A DNA stretch of 64,000 bases. Source: Sulfuritalea sp. Its GTDB lineage: Bacteria > Pseudomonadota > Gammaproteobacteria > Burkholderiales > Rhodocyclaceae. The notes beneath the pieces were generated by a model. It saw only the letters and a list, made by a program, of their open reading frames with translations. It did not search any database and was not told the origin of the DNA. Position numbers and translations under genes: made by a program. The stretch is from positions 62,001 to 126,000 of the forward strand of contig JADJFK010000005.1 of assembly GCA_016708585.1 (NCBI GenBank). Direction: 5' to 3'. Below are positions 1-7,883 of this stretch, piece by piece (position 1 is the first letter of the stretch; the number at the start of each line of letters is the position of its first letter).

Positions 1-2
1 CC

Positions 3-113
3 TGGCAGCCCGTGGCCACGCCGCAGCTCGCCGATGCCGCGCACAACGCCGTCCCGCCAGCGCCGACTCCTGAGGGCGAACTGGTCTTTGGGCGCAGTGC
101 AACCGGACTGTAA
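3..113 (+). CDS. C-terminal end of an unidentified gene (cut by left edge)
   Basis: The frame that starts at base 3 stays open to a TAA at 111-113, and nearly all of its codons end in G or C, as in the genes around it. The frame starting at base 2 stops at 71-73. The peptide ends in VFGRSATGL. Part of it, NAVPPAPTP, is encoded by a copy of the dispersed 23-bp repeat and closely resembles a segment of GrpE in this window. No domain is visible and I do not recognise the gene. A non-coding reading remains possible. Confidence 0.4.
   Translation, partial: WQPVATPQLADAAHNAVPPAPTPEGELVFGRSATGL
48..70 (-). repeat. 23-bp dispersed repeat, copy 1
   Basis: This copy matches the consensus (AAAGTCGGCGCCGGCG, two free bases, ACGGC, read on the minus strand) at 18 of 21 fixed positions. 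It lies in the tail of the truncated gene at the left edge, where the plus strand reads VPPAPT. Confidence 0.7.
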
Positions 114-116
114 TAA
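88..116 (+). promoter_or_regulatory. Possible sigma-70 promoter for the CYTH/CHAD gene
   Basis: TTGGGC at 88-93 and TAATAA at 111-116 are separated by 17 bases, about 57 bases before the ATG at 173. The -35 matches TTGACA only partly. The -10 box overlaps the stop codon of the preceding reading frame. Confidence 0.4.
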
Positions 117-172
117 TTATTCGAGGGTCTGCCGGCTAAACTCCCGGCCTTATCCCTGCCTGCATCGCACCC

Positions 173-1690
173 ATGGCCCAGCAAATCACCCTGAAACTGG
201 AAGCCGCCGAAGACAGCCACAGCGCTCTGCAACGGCATCCAGCCCTGGCCGGGGCGACCACCCGCGAACAGCACCAGCTGGTCAGCATCTATTACGACAC
301 CGGCCGCATGGCCCTGCGCCGTGCCGGTATTCTGCTGCGCCTGCGCAAGCACGGCGCGTCGTGGCAGCAGACCATCAAGCGCCAGGATGACTCCGACGGC
401 GGCCTGACCCGACGGCCGGAATGGCAGGCGCCCTATCTCAACCACTTCGACTTTTCGCATGTCGATGACGCCGAACTGCGCGAATGGCTGCAGCGCGACA
501 AGATCGCCGGACGCATCACGGCGATATTCGAAACCAATGTGCGGCGCACCGTCTGGCAAATCGATCGCGGCCCGGGCAGCCGCATCCTGGCCAAGCTCGA
601 CCGCGGCTGGATTGCCTCCAGCGGCCGCCGTGAAACGATTTCCGAACTCGAGCTGCAACTGCTTTCCGGCAGTGTCGACAGCCTTTACGCCCTCGCCCTC
701 GAACTGGCCCAGCGCCAGCCGCTGCCGCCGCTGCTGCTGTCGAAAGCGGAACGCGGCTACCGGCTGTTCCACGACACGCCACGGCAACCGGTCAAGGCCG
801 GCAGGGTGCCGATCGATGCGCAGGACGCGCCGCTCGCGGCATTCCGCCTGATCGCGCTGGACTGCCTGTCGCACCTGCAGCTCAACCACGCCGGCGCGGC
901 GCGCAGCGACGATGCCGAATACGTGCATCAGATGCGCGTCGCCACGCGTCGCCTGCGCGCCGCCATGCGCATGTTCGGCCCCGTGCTGCCGGACGGCTTT
1001 GCCGGGCAACTGGTGCCGCCGATGCGCGAACTGATGCGCGCCCTGGGCCAGGCCCGCGACCTCGATGTGCTGATGGCCGAGATCGTGGCCCCGGTCGCCG
1101 ACGCCCTGCCGGACGAGCCGCGCCTGACTGATCTCGCCAGCGCCATCACCAATCGCCTGTACGACGCCCGCAACGCGATCCGCCACAGCCTGCGCCAGCC
1201 CGCCTACGGCCAGTTGCTGCTGACCGCCGCCAGCCTGTTGCAGAGCGCGCCCTTCATCGAAGCGCCCGGGGCCGCGGACGAAACGCCTTCCCTGCTGCAG
1301 TTCGCCGACCGGCGGCTGCGCCGCCTGCTGAAGAAGGTCCTCGAACTGGCCGCCGCCGCCCGCGCGGAAAGCCCGCCCTCGCTGCATGAGCTGCGCATCG
1401 GCATCAAGCGGTTGCGCTATGCCATCGAATTCTTCGACCCGATGATTCCCGGCAAGTCCGGCGCCAATGTGATCAGGCGCCTCGCCGGCTTGCAGGAAGA
1501 ACTGGGCCAGCTCAACGACCTGGCCAGCGCCGGCACCCTGCTGATGGTCTGCGCCGGCCGCGACCCGCACCTGCGCGAAGCCGTGACCCTGATCGGCGGC
1601 TGGCACGGGCCGCGTCACGCCGCCCTGCTCGACGACATTCCAGACAAGCTGAAACGGATCCGCGGACTCGAACTGCCACGTCTCGCCTAG
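173..1690 (+). CDS. CYTH and CHAD domain protein
   Basis: This 505-residue protein pairs an N-terminal CYTH fold (about 1-200), the family of inorganic triphosphatases and class IV adenylate cyclases, with a C-terminal CHAD domain (about 215-495), a helical domain that binds polyphosphate. CHAD is recognised by two His/Arg-rich helices, one near residue 250 (HQMRVATRRLRA) and one near 405 (LHELRIGIKRLRYA). The CYTH signature ExExK at the extreme N-terminus is changed to QITLK, so both acidic metal ligands are missing and triphosphatase activity is doubtful. The gene stands alone and converges on the cheX-like gene. The ATG at 173 begins just where CYTH proteins normally begin; no clear ribosome-binding site precedes it. 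Confidence 0.85.
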   Translation: MAQQITLKLEAAEDSHSALQRHPALAGATTREQHQLVSIYYDTGRMALRRAGILLRLRKHGASWQQTIKRQDDSDGGLTRRPEWQAPYLNHFDFSHVDDAELREWLQRDKIAGRITAIFETNVRRTVWQIDRGPGSRILAKLDRGWIASSGRRETISELELQLLSGSVDSLYALALELAQRQPLPPLLLSKAERGYRLFHDTPRQPVKAGRVPIDAQDAPLAAFRLIALDCLSHLQLNHAGAARSDDAEYVHQMRVATRRLRAAMRMFGPVLPDGFAGQLVPPMRELMRALGQARDLDVLMAEIVAPVADALPDEPRLTDLASAITNRLYDARNAIRHSLRQPAYGQLLLTAASLLQSAPFIEAPGAADETPSLLQFADRRLRRLLKKVLELAAAARAESPPSLHELRIGIKRLRYAIEFFDPMIPGKSGANVIRRLAGLQEELGQLNDLASAGTLLMVCAGRDPHLREAVTLIGGWHGPRHAALLDDIPDKLKRIRGLELPRLA

Positions 1691-1721
1691 GCGATGTGGC
1701 AGGCTCCGGTTCCACGCCCGT

Positions 1722-2201
1722 TTAGCGGCGCTGAATAAGGTCCAGATGCACCACTAGGTGGGCTTCGTGGGGGCCCCAGGTGTGCGGAATGGCATAGGCC
1801 GGCCCCTCGGCGAGCTGCGCGATCACCGCGCCCTGGCGCACGCAGGATAGCGGTGTCGCGATGTCGAGCGCTTCACCGAAGTGTCGCCTGGCGCGGCCCG
1901 ACAGGATGTTGGCGATCTCCCCCGCCACATCGAGGAAGTTTTCCTCCGACTGCTCCGTCTCTCCCATGGCAGCAAGCACTTCGGTCAGCAGTCCTTGCGG
2001 GGCCGAGAAGCTGACGGCGCCGCGAAAGCCTCCGGAAACCTGGATCACCCCGTTGAAATCGTTCCACAGGATCGTTTCGGGCTGGTCGAGCATGTAGGCA
2101 GTGCGCACTCGCGCGGGCTTCTGCGTCATGCGCTCGAAGAAGGTCGATATCGCTTCGGAAAACACCTGGATGTCCTCCGGGTTCAGGGCACGGTAGTTCA
2201 A
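1722..2201 (-). CDS. cheX: CheX-like chemotaxis phosphatase
   Basis: This 159-residue protein belongs to the CheC/CheX/FliY family, whose members dephosphorylate CheY-type response regulators. The catalytic signature of the family, E-x-x-N on one helix, is present as GEIAN (E95, N98). Its length matches single-domain CheX. The ATG overlaps the stop of the upstream CheY-like gene as ATGA, so the two are translationally coupled, and the likely substrate is that CheY. It is the last gene of a kinase-CheY-CheX operon with no CheW, CheB, CheR or receptor nearby. Some members of this family are annotated only as chemotaxis protein CheX without a proven role. Confidence 0.8.
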   Translation of the reverse strand: MNYRALNPEDIQVFSEAISTFFERMTQKPARVRTAYMLDQPETILWNDFNGVIQVSGGFRGAVSFSAPQGLLTEVLAAMGETEQSEENFLDVAGEIANILSGRARRHFGEALDIATPLSCVRQGAVIAQLAEGPAYAIPHTWGPHEAHLVVHLDLIQRR

Positions 2202-2569
2202 CTCATCAGCTCCAGAAGTGACTGAATCATGGTTTCGTCGGAAAACGGCTTGTGCACGAAACCGTGCGCGCCCTTCGCAATCGCGCGCAAGGCGGTGGCC
2301 TTGTCCGACAATGCCGAGACGACCAGAATCCGTGCGTCTGGCAGCAGCTTCGCAATCTCTCCGATGCAGGCTTCGCCGTCCATGTGCGGCATGGTCAGGT
2401 CCATCGTGATGTAGTCGGGACGCGTGCGCCCGGCCATCTCGACGGCCTTTCTGCCGTCGCCGGCGAGACCGACGATCTCGATCCCCGGCAAGCGCGAATC
2501 GACCATCAGCCTTGCGATGTGGTTGCGGATGGTATTCGAATCATCGACGATCATCAGTCTGGACGTCAT
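2198..2569 (-). CDS. CheY-like single-domain response regulator
   Basis: This is a stand-alone receiver domain of 123 residues with all the expected positions: acidic pair D9-D10, phospho-acceptor D57 (ITMDLTMP), S85 in place of the switch Thr (VVSALS) and K107 (HKPF). There is no output domain, so it should act by protein contact as CheY does. I chose the ATG at 2569 because it overlaps the stop of the kinase gene as ATGA; another in-frame ATG lies at 2584. Its neighbours supply a kinase that should phosphorylate it and a CheX that should dephosphorylate it. The target is not in view; it could be the flagellar motor, a pilus motor or an enzyme. Confidence 0.88.
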   Translation of the reverse strand: MTSRLMIVDDSNTIRNHIARLMVDSRLPGIEIVGLAGDGRKAVEMAGRTRPDYITMDLTMPHMDGEACIGEIAKLLPDARILVVSALSDKATALRAIAKGAHGFVHKPFSDETMIQSLLELMS

Positions 2570-4617
2570 AGTGCGGGGCTCCATTGCAGGATGAATCGGG
2601 TGAAGCTCGAAGGCGTCGAGACCAGCTTGATGCGTGCGCCCGTTTCCCGGACCAGGGAATACAGCACGTCGAGGCCGACGCCGCGGCCCGCGTGTTCATT
2701 CACGTCATCCGCGGTGGACATGCCGGGCTGGAAGATCGTCGCAATCACCTCGCGCACCGTCATGGCGGCGACCTCATGCTCCTGGTAGCGGCCGCTGTCC
2801 ACCAGCTTGCGGCGCAATTCGCCGGCATCGATGCCGCGACCGTCGTCGGCCACTTCCAGTTCGAGAACTCCTGTTTCGCCCCGGCGCACCTCGATGCGCA
2901 CGCTGCCTTCGGCCGTCTTCCCCGCTTGCAGGCGCTCGTTCCCCGATTCGATGCCATGGGCCACGGCGTTGCGCACCAGTTGCGGCAAACCCTCCTTCAG
3001 CAGGCGGCGGAAAGCGTCGGGCAAGGTGTCCATGTCCGTCAGCGAGGTCTCCACGCGCACCCTCTTGCCCAGGTCCGCCGCGACAGCCAGCGTCAAGCGC
3101 TGGATGCGCTGCATGGTGTGGTGGATATCCTCCCCGGTAGCCGACGACTCGTCCGTCCTGCCGCCCGCGTAAGCGCCGAGGTGATCGACGATGCCGCGGA
3201 CCTTGGACAGTTCCTCGAGCAGTTCGCCGGTGCTGGTCGCCACGGCGATCAGGTCCTCGCCACGCAGGTCCAGCCGCTTTCTCAGGCTGCTCAGGGTCTC
3301 CTCGAACAGGTGCGCCTGACGGGTGACCGTATGCAGCGCCAATGCGGCCGCCTCGCCCTTGGTGGTATGCACGATGCGGAAGATCCTGTTGATCAGCATG
3401 TTGTAGCTGCCCGGCCCGGCCTTGATCAGGCGCAGCTCCTCGTTGATTTCCTTGAGACTGGCTTCGGCGCCGGCGAGGAAGGTCCCGACCACCCTCGGGT
3501 CGTTCTCCAGAACGCTCACCAGCAAACTCATTCCCGTCCGCGAACGCTCTTCGGCACGTTCCAGCTCACGCTCCAGGGCAACCTGCTGGCTGATATCGAC
3601 GACGCTGACCAGCACCGCTGCGACACCCTCCTGCTGGTCGCTGAATACTGGGTGGAAATCGAAGCTGAGATAGACGGCCGGCTTGCCCTGCTGCTCGTCC
3701 GCCGTGATCTCGACGCGTTGCAGGGGATTCAGCGACTTCACCAACGCCACCTTGACCCGCTTGTTGAACAGCAAGCCGATGTATTCCCTGGCCGACTTGA
3801 GCGTCTCGTCGGATACCAGCGATGCCAGCACCTGCAAGAATTCCGCGCCGGGTGGCATCGAGCCCGGGAATATTTTCTCCAGATGCATCGAGCGCTGGCT
3901 GCCGACCGCTCCGGCGCGATCGATCAGGAACAGGCCCTCGCGCACCGTGGTCATGATCTGCTCGGTTTCGGCGCGCGCCAGTTCGGCGACGCGATCGCTG
4001 CGGCGCAGGCTGCGCAGCGTGTAGAAGACGATGAACAGGAAGCTGGCCAGGGCCAGCGCGATGGCCGCCGCCTGCATCGTGCCAAGATTCCGGGTGCGTT
4101 CGGCGGCGGCGCTCTCGATCATTTGCGTCAAGTCATCGGCCAGTTGCATCAGGCGCACATTGTTGGCGTTCGACTTGGTCAGTGCCAGCTGCACATCAAC
4201 CTGATCCGGGTGTTCCCGGCGCTCGACCGACTTGCTGATCTCGGCCAGCGGTCGCCAGAATTTTTCGAATTTGGCCAGCAGTTCGAGTTCGCTAACGACG
4301 TTTGCCGCCTTCGCGCTGGTCAGCGATCGCGCCAGCGCCTCCTCCAACGCCAGCGAGCTTTCCGAAAGCTGCGCCTGGCTGGTCTGAATCATGTCACCCG
4401 CGGCAAGCTCATGCGACAGCGAAAGAATCGCCTTGGCATGCTGCTGGGTCAGGCCGCGTATGGCCCCGGCATCCTTGACCCGTGCGCCGTCGATGGCCAA
4501 CTGGACGGACAAGCCGTAATTGAAGGCAAAAATGCTTACCGCGACGAGAAAAAACAAACCGATTGCGAGCAACAGTGCCCGGTACCTGCCGAAGAACGTG
4601 GAACGGTTCGATTTCAT
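2566..4617 (-). CDS. Membrane-bound CheA-like histidine kinase with Hpt domain, no CheW domain
   Basis: The protein has 683 residues. Membrane helices at about 13-34 and 183-204 flank a periplasmic, mostly helical sensor segment. A PAS-like cytoplasmic region (about 215-345) and a short coiled coil follow, then an Hpt-type helical domain with the phospho-acceptor H417 in FRIVHTTKGEAAAL. A CheA-type ATPase domain ends the protein (N box LVRNAVAHGIE with N550, DDGRG 591-595, GRGVGLD 644-650). The P5/CheW-like domain that couples CheA to receptors is absent; instead the protein has its own sensor. It heads the operon with cheY and cheX. The ATG at 4617 lies just before the first membrane helix; an upstream extension of the frame is Arg-rich and unlike coding sequence. 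Confidence 0.82.
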   Translation of the reverse strand: MKSNRSTFFGRYRALLLAIGLFFLVAVSIFAFNYGLSVQLAIDGARVKDAGAIRGLTQQHAKAILSLSHELAAGDMIQTSQAQLSESSLALEEALARSLTSAKAANVVSELELLAKFEKFWRPLAEISKSVERREHPDQVDVQLALTKSNANNVRLMQLADDLTQMIESAAAERTRNLGTMQAAAIALALASFLFIVFYTLRSLRRSDRVAELARAETEQIMTTVREGLFLIDRAGAVGSQRSMHLEKIFPGSMPPGAEFLQVLASLVSDETLKSAREYIGLLFNKRVKVALVKSLNPLQRVEITADEQQGKPAVYLSFDFHPVFSDQQEGVAAVLVSVVDISQQVALERELERAEERSRTGMSLLVSVLENDPRVVGTFLAGAEASLKEINEELRLIKAGPGSYNMLINRIFRIVHTTKGEAAALALHTVTRQAHLFEETLSSLRKRLDLRGEDLIAVATSTGELLEELSKVRGIVDHLGAYAGGRTDESSATGEDIHHTMQRIQRLTLAVAADLGKRVRVETSLTDMDTLPDAFRRLLKEGLPQLVRNAVAHGIESGNERLQAGKTAEGSVRIEVRRGETGVLELEVADDGRGIDAGELRRKLVDSGRYQEHEVAAMTVREVIATIFQPGMSTADDVNEHAGRGVGLDVLYSLVRETGARIKLVSTPSSFTRFILQWSPAL

Positions 4618-4657
4618 GGTTAAAACCCCGGAACTGGTCGAGCAGTTGACTTTAGAC

Positions 4658-4674
4658 GCGGCGTTTGACGCCGC
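4658..4674 (-). promoter_or_regulatory. Hairpin in the 5' region of the kinase operon
   Basis: A perfect inverted repeat with 7-bp arms (GCGGCGT / ACGCCGC) and a 3-base loop lies about 40 bases upstream of the kinase ATG. It has no T-run on either side, so it is not a standard terminator. It could act in the leader RNA or as a protein site. I could not place a convincing promoter here. Confidence 0.35.
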
Positions 4675-4708
4675 AATGACAGTCGTGTTGGCTATTTGTT
4701 GCGTTGCC

Positions 4709-4731
4709 GCCGTATGGTCAGCGCCGACTTT
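4709..4731 (-). repeat. 23-bp dispersed repeat, copy 2
   Basis: It matches the minus-strand consensus at 18 of 21 fixed positions; the three differences are all in the middle. This is one of only two copies in non-coding sequence, about 90 bases upstream of the CheA-like kinase gene. Confidence 0.65.
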
Positions 4732-4786
4732 TCCGGAGCCGCCGCAGGGCGGTGGATTGATCCGGTCGGCGAGCCGCCGGACCGCG

Positions 4787-5026
4787 CTATTCCTTCGCGC
4801 CGGGCAGAACGGGTTTTTGCCGCAACGGTGGCCACGGATCGCGGGTCGTCGCTTCCATGATGATCGCAGCGCCCGCCGGCACGAGAGCGGCTGCAAGCAC
4901 GGCTTGCAGATTGCCGGTCCGTAGCGGCGGACCGCCCTGAATTGCCTGCGCCGCAAGTTGCGGCGGCCGGGCCACCACCGGCAGTGACCGCCAGTCCTTC
5001 TTCTGCAGATATTGATCCCGATTCAT
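4787..5026 (-). CDS. Small hypothetical protein with a hydrophobic segment
   Basis: This reading frame encodes 79 residues beginning MNRDQYLQKKDWRSLPVVA. An Ala-rich hydrophobic stretch at about 43-57 (AVLAAALVPAGAAIIM) could span or touch the membrane. The composition is balanced, unlike the Arg-rich antisense frames common here, which is the main reason to think it is real. No strong ribosome-binding site is seen. It lies between the kinase operon and a lipoprotein gene, all on the minus strand. I do not recognise it. Confidence 0.4.
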   Translation of the reverse strand: MNRDQYLQKKDWRSLPVVARPPQLAAQAIQGGPPLRTGNLQAVLAAALVPAGAAIIMEATTRDPWPPLRQKPVLPGAKE

Positions 5027-5102
5027 GCCGGATTTTCCGATCGCACGAAGACGGGCCGCCGCATCAGAATCCGGGCGACGTTCCGTCCGGCGGGCAATCC
5101 GG

Positions 5103-5339
5103 TCAGTGCTTGCTGCCCATCCACTGCCCGGCCTTGCCGTCCGATGTCGCCTTGCAGGTTACGGCAACACCGGCGATCGTGGTCGCCTCCTCGACATTGA
5201 AGAAACGGCCATGATCACCCGAATAGCATTGCGGACCGGGCTTGGCGACTGGCGCCGCGGCGACTTTTTCGGGGGTGGTGCTCTGGCTGGCACAGGCGGC
5301 AAGAAGTGCGGCGGAAGCGAGGACGAGAATGGTGCGCAT
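5103..5339 (-). CDS. Small lipoprotein of unknown function
   Basis: The product is 78 residues. The N-terminus MRTILVLASAALLAACASQ is a classic lipoprotein signal peptide with the lipobox LAAC, so the mature protein is lipid-anchored at the Cys near residue 16. The remainder is short and soluble, with two further Cys residues (QCYSGD and VTCKA) that could form a disulfide in the periplasm. An in-frame ATG 39 bases upstream would put extra residues before the signal peptide, so the ATG at 5339 is preferred. The function is unknown. Confidence 0.7.
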   Translation of the reverse strand: MRTILVLASAALLAACASQSTTPEKVAAAPVAKPGPQCYSGDHGRFFNVEEATTIAGVAVTCKATSDGKAGQWMGSKH

Positions 5340-5393
5340 GGCGAACTCCAATGGGCGATGGTTGGTAAGTCGCTGCATTATCTTGGCCCCCTG

Positions 5394-6215
5394 TTACGTT
5401 TTGATTGCGCCTCCGTTACACGAACGCGCACAAGCCCCCGGACCATCCCGTTCAACCAATTCCAGCCAGTCCCGGATGCGTTGCAGGACCCAGGCCTGGT
5501 CGTCCAGCGGCAAATCGTGCCCGCCTTCGGCATGAATCTGCAACGGCACATCCCAGATCCGCGCCATGTCGGCGGAGCACTGCGGGTCCACCAGCCGGTC
5601 TGCGCCACCGGCAAGCAGCAGGATGCGATCCAGCGGCCGTTGCCGCGGGGCGCGGTAGCGGGCCGCCGCCAGCAACTGGATCAGCGCATTGCGCCGCGAG
5701 ACGGGATTTTCTTGCCGCCAGCGCAACCACTCTTCGATCACTGCATCGGGATCGGGGACGCGGCGCGTGGTCATCCGCAGGATCGCCGTTTCTACCTGGC
5801 GGCCGCTACCGGGCAAGCCGAACAAACGCAACAGGCGCGGGTAGATGGACGGGCGTAGACGATGATGGAAGGGACTGAACGGCCGCAGGCTGGTATTGAC
5901 CAATACTGCCGCCGCGACGTCGCCGGGATAGTGCTGCGCCCAGGCTACGGCAACCATGGCACCGAGCGACATCGCCAGTAACCGGCAGGGTGTGGCGATG
6001 CCCCGCCTGGCGATTTCGGCACGGCAGTAGTCGGCCATGGCTTCGACGCGGGGCGGACTTTCCAGTCGGTTGAGTATGCCGTTGCCGGGAAGGTCGAGAC
6101 AGATCACCGGTACACCGGGAAACGCATCCTCCAGCTGTTGCGGAAAACGGCCCCAGTGACGGACCTCCCGCGTCAGACCGCGCAGCAAAACCCAGGGCGG
6201 TGCGGTGGCGCTCAC
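5394..6215 (-). CDS. Alpha/beta-fold hydrolase
   Basis: This 273-residue protein has the alpha/beta hydrolase layout: an early strand with LDLPGNG (about residue 45), the nucleophile elbow AMSLGA in place of the usual GxSxG, an acid near LLLAGGADRLVD, and a C-terminal catalytic His in EGGHDLPLDD. Substrate cannot be told; the length fits small esterases and C-C or lactone hydrolases. I start it at the GTG at 6215, which overlaps the stop of the upstream carboxypeptidase-like gene as GTGA, giving coupled translation. A longer start inside that gene would add an Arg/Ala-rich tail without domain content. Confidence 0.75.
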   Translation of the reverse strand: MSATAPPWVLLRGLTREVRHWGRFPQQLEDAFPGVPVICLDLPGNGILNRLESPPRVEAMADYCRAEIARRGIATPCRLLAMSLGAMVAVAWAQHYPGDVAAAVLVNTSLRPFSPFHHRLRPSIYPRLLRLFGLPGSGRQVETAILRMTTRRVPDPDAVIEEWLRWRQENPVSRRNALIQLLAAARYRAPRQRPLDRILLLAGGADRLVDPQCSADMARIWDVPLQIHAEGGHDLPLDDQAWVLQRIRDWLELVERDGPGACARSCNGGAIKT

Positions 6216-7249
6216 GCCGTCGATCCGCCGAACCAGCGCCGCATGGCGAGGCGCCGCTGCGCCTCGCGCGCCTCGCCCTGAGGCAGCCACAGGGCACTGC
6301 CGCTGGCGGCGCGGGTCATGAAATCAAGCCAGGCCAGATGCCGGCGCACTACCCGCTGGCGACGGTGCTCGATCAGCGGGTTGAACATCCCGTGCCGCGA
6401 AAACAGTTGCCGCGGATTCTTCTTGACCCACAGCCAGGAGCCCATTTCCAGCGTCAGCGGCAGAAAGATGCGCCCGCCCTCCTCCAGCGCACGCAGGTAG
6501 AGATGGTCCCACAGATCGCCGTGCGCCAGATACTGGCGACTTTGCGGCTCGAATACGTAGCGGTGATGGCTGTGCGTCTGGTCGAGGATTTCCATCAGGG
6601 CATGCATTTCCGCCAGGTGCGGAATCGGCAGGGTGGTATGCGCGTAGGGAAACCAGATGCGATCACTGAGGCCGAAACCGGAATGGCAATCGACCACCAT
6701 GCTGAAGCGATGGCTGAGCAGTTCGCCATCGACGACCTGGCACAGGGCAGCGGCTTCCGCCTCCATCGGCCCGCCGGCGGGACCGCGATACCACGGCAGG
6801 CGCGGCCCGAGGCGATGCCCGCCGATCAGGAAGGGCGCACTCTCCCGCGCCTCCAGCGGTGCATTGCGCATCAGGTCCACGCCCCGCGGATTGGCGCGCG
6901 TGCGCCGCCACATGCCGCCGGGATTGACCACCGGCACGAACACCAGGCGCAGACGCTCCAGCTGCCGCTGCAGGGTGGTGTCCCAGCGCAGCCGGCTGAG
7001 GATGCTTTGCAGAAAGGCGATGACCACCTGCGCGCCGATGCTTTCCAGGCCATGGACACCGCCGAAGATGCCGATTGCCGGCACCCCGGGATCGCGGTTG
7101 CCGAGGCTGAAGGCATGGAGCGGCAACTGTCGCCCGCCGCAATCGATCTCGCACAGGATTCGCGCCTCGAGGCCGCTGCCGCCGGCAGCGACAATCCGCT
7201 CCAGTTCGTCAAGTTCGTCGATACCCATGTGTTTCATCGCGATGATCAT
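6212..7249 (-). CDS. M14-type zinc carboxypeptidase-like protein
   Basis: This protein of about 345 residues carries the zinc-peptidase M14 pattern: HxxE in GGVHGLE, an NPGG segment (VVNPGGMWRRTR), the third zinc ligand in DCHSGFG and a candidate catalytic Glu in LTLEMGSW. Family members remove C-terminal residues from peptides or deacylate small amide substrates. There is no signal peptide, so it should be cytoplasmic. Its end overlaps the start of the hydrolase gene, and the two may process one substrate. Start choice is uncertain: ATGs at 7249 and 7237 both precede the conserved region, and one at 7321 would add an unsupported leader. Confidence 0.7.
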   Translation of the reverse strand: MIIAMKHMGIDELDELERIVAAGGSGLEARILCEIDCGGRQLPLHAFSLGNRDPGVPAIGIFGGVHGLESIGAQVVIAFLQSILSRLRWDTTLQRQLERLRLVFVPVVNPGGMWRRTRANPRGVDLMRNAPLEARESAPFLIGGHRLGPRLPWYRGPAGGPMEAEAAALCQVVDGELLSHRFSMVVDCHSGFGLSDRIWFPYAHTTLPIPHLAEMHALMEILDQTHSHHRYVFEPQSRQYLAHGDLWDHLYLRALEEGGRIFLPLTLEMGSWLWVKKNPRQLFSRHGMFNPLIEHRRQRVVRRHLAWLDFMTRAASGSALWLPQGEAREAQRRLAMRRWFGGSTA

Positions 7250-7421
7250 GGCGCACGCGGAATGCCTGCCGGCGAGAGGATAGCGCATGCGATGCGGGAA
7301 TATCGCCCGCCCCGCCTGCATTGGACCAGAGGCAGCGAATTTGTCATCAAGCTGAAAACCGCCTGCAACATCGGCCGTCTATCTTTTGCCTTCAGCCATC
7401 CCCACCAGAAGGGAATCCATC

Positions 7422-7511
7422 ATGAAATTTCTGATCGACCGTCTATTCAGCGACATCGACCGCCTGTTCGATGAAGAATGGCTGGCAATCTGGCTGCTGG
7501 ATGATTTCTGA
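7422..7511 (+). CDS. Putative 29-residue amphipathic small protein
   Basis: The ATG at 7422 is preceded by a good ribosome-binding site (AGAAGGGA, about 6 bases away) and opens a 29-codon frame. The peptide starts MKFLIDRLFSDIDRLF and ends in WLAIWLLDDF. It is acidic with hydrophobic residues spaced three to four apart, as expected for an amphipathic, membrane-associated helix. It lies between the carboxypeptidase-like gene (opposite strand) and phoX. The frame is too short to judge by composition; the ribosome-binding site is the main support. Confidence 0.45.
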   Translation: MKFLIDRLFSDIDRLFDEEWLAIWLLDDF

Positions 7512-7562
7512 GCACCAATCCCGTCCTCCAGCCCCCCCCGAGTAAATGGATGTATCCGTACC

Positions 7563-7691
7563 ATGATGTCACGCCACCTCCGCACTCCTTCCCTGCCGGT
7601 GCTGTTCAGCGCCCTGATCTGGGGCGTCATTGAGGTGCTCGCGCTGTTTCGCTCGCGCTCGAGCCAGCCCCGCAATGCACGATTGGATTGA
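7563..7691 (+). CDS. Putative 42-residue single-span membrane protein
   Basis: The frame encodes 42 residues: a basic N-terminus (MMSRHLRTPS), one clear membrane helix (LPVLFSALIWGVIEVLALF) and a basic tail (RSRSSQPRNARLD). This layout, with positive charges on both sides of a 19-residue hydrophobic run, is typical of real small membrane proteins and unlikely in random GC-rich sequence. It starts 51 bases after the 29-residue frame, so the two could be co-transcribed. No strong ribosome-binding site is seen. Bases 7692-7883, between this frame and phoX, hold nothing else that I can identify. Confidence 0.45.
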   Translation: MMSRHLRTPSLPVLFSALIWGVIEVLALFRSRSSQPRNARLD

Positions 7692-7883
7692 ACGCGAGGC
7701 AGACCACTGTCGCCTCGATCGGCCCAGCCCTTGGACCAGCGCGAGTACTGCTTCACCTGCCGCCGCACGCACCCTTCCGAGCACTCGTTGCGCCAGATCC
7801 GTAGCCGCAACGAGATTCCACGGCGCCGCTACGATGATTTCCCGCAGCAGCTCGTTCCCCTGCATTCTTCGAGGAACACAAAG

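Noticed and set aside
5250..5275. A further copy of the 23-bp repeat in the lipoprotein gene
   Set aside because: Only the core GGCGCCGCGGCGAC resembles it and the flanks differ. Other weak look-alikes (17385, 23675, 26945, 51650, 62425) were also dropped, because GGCGCC-rich words are common in this GC-rich sequence.
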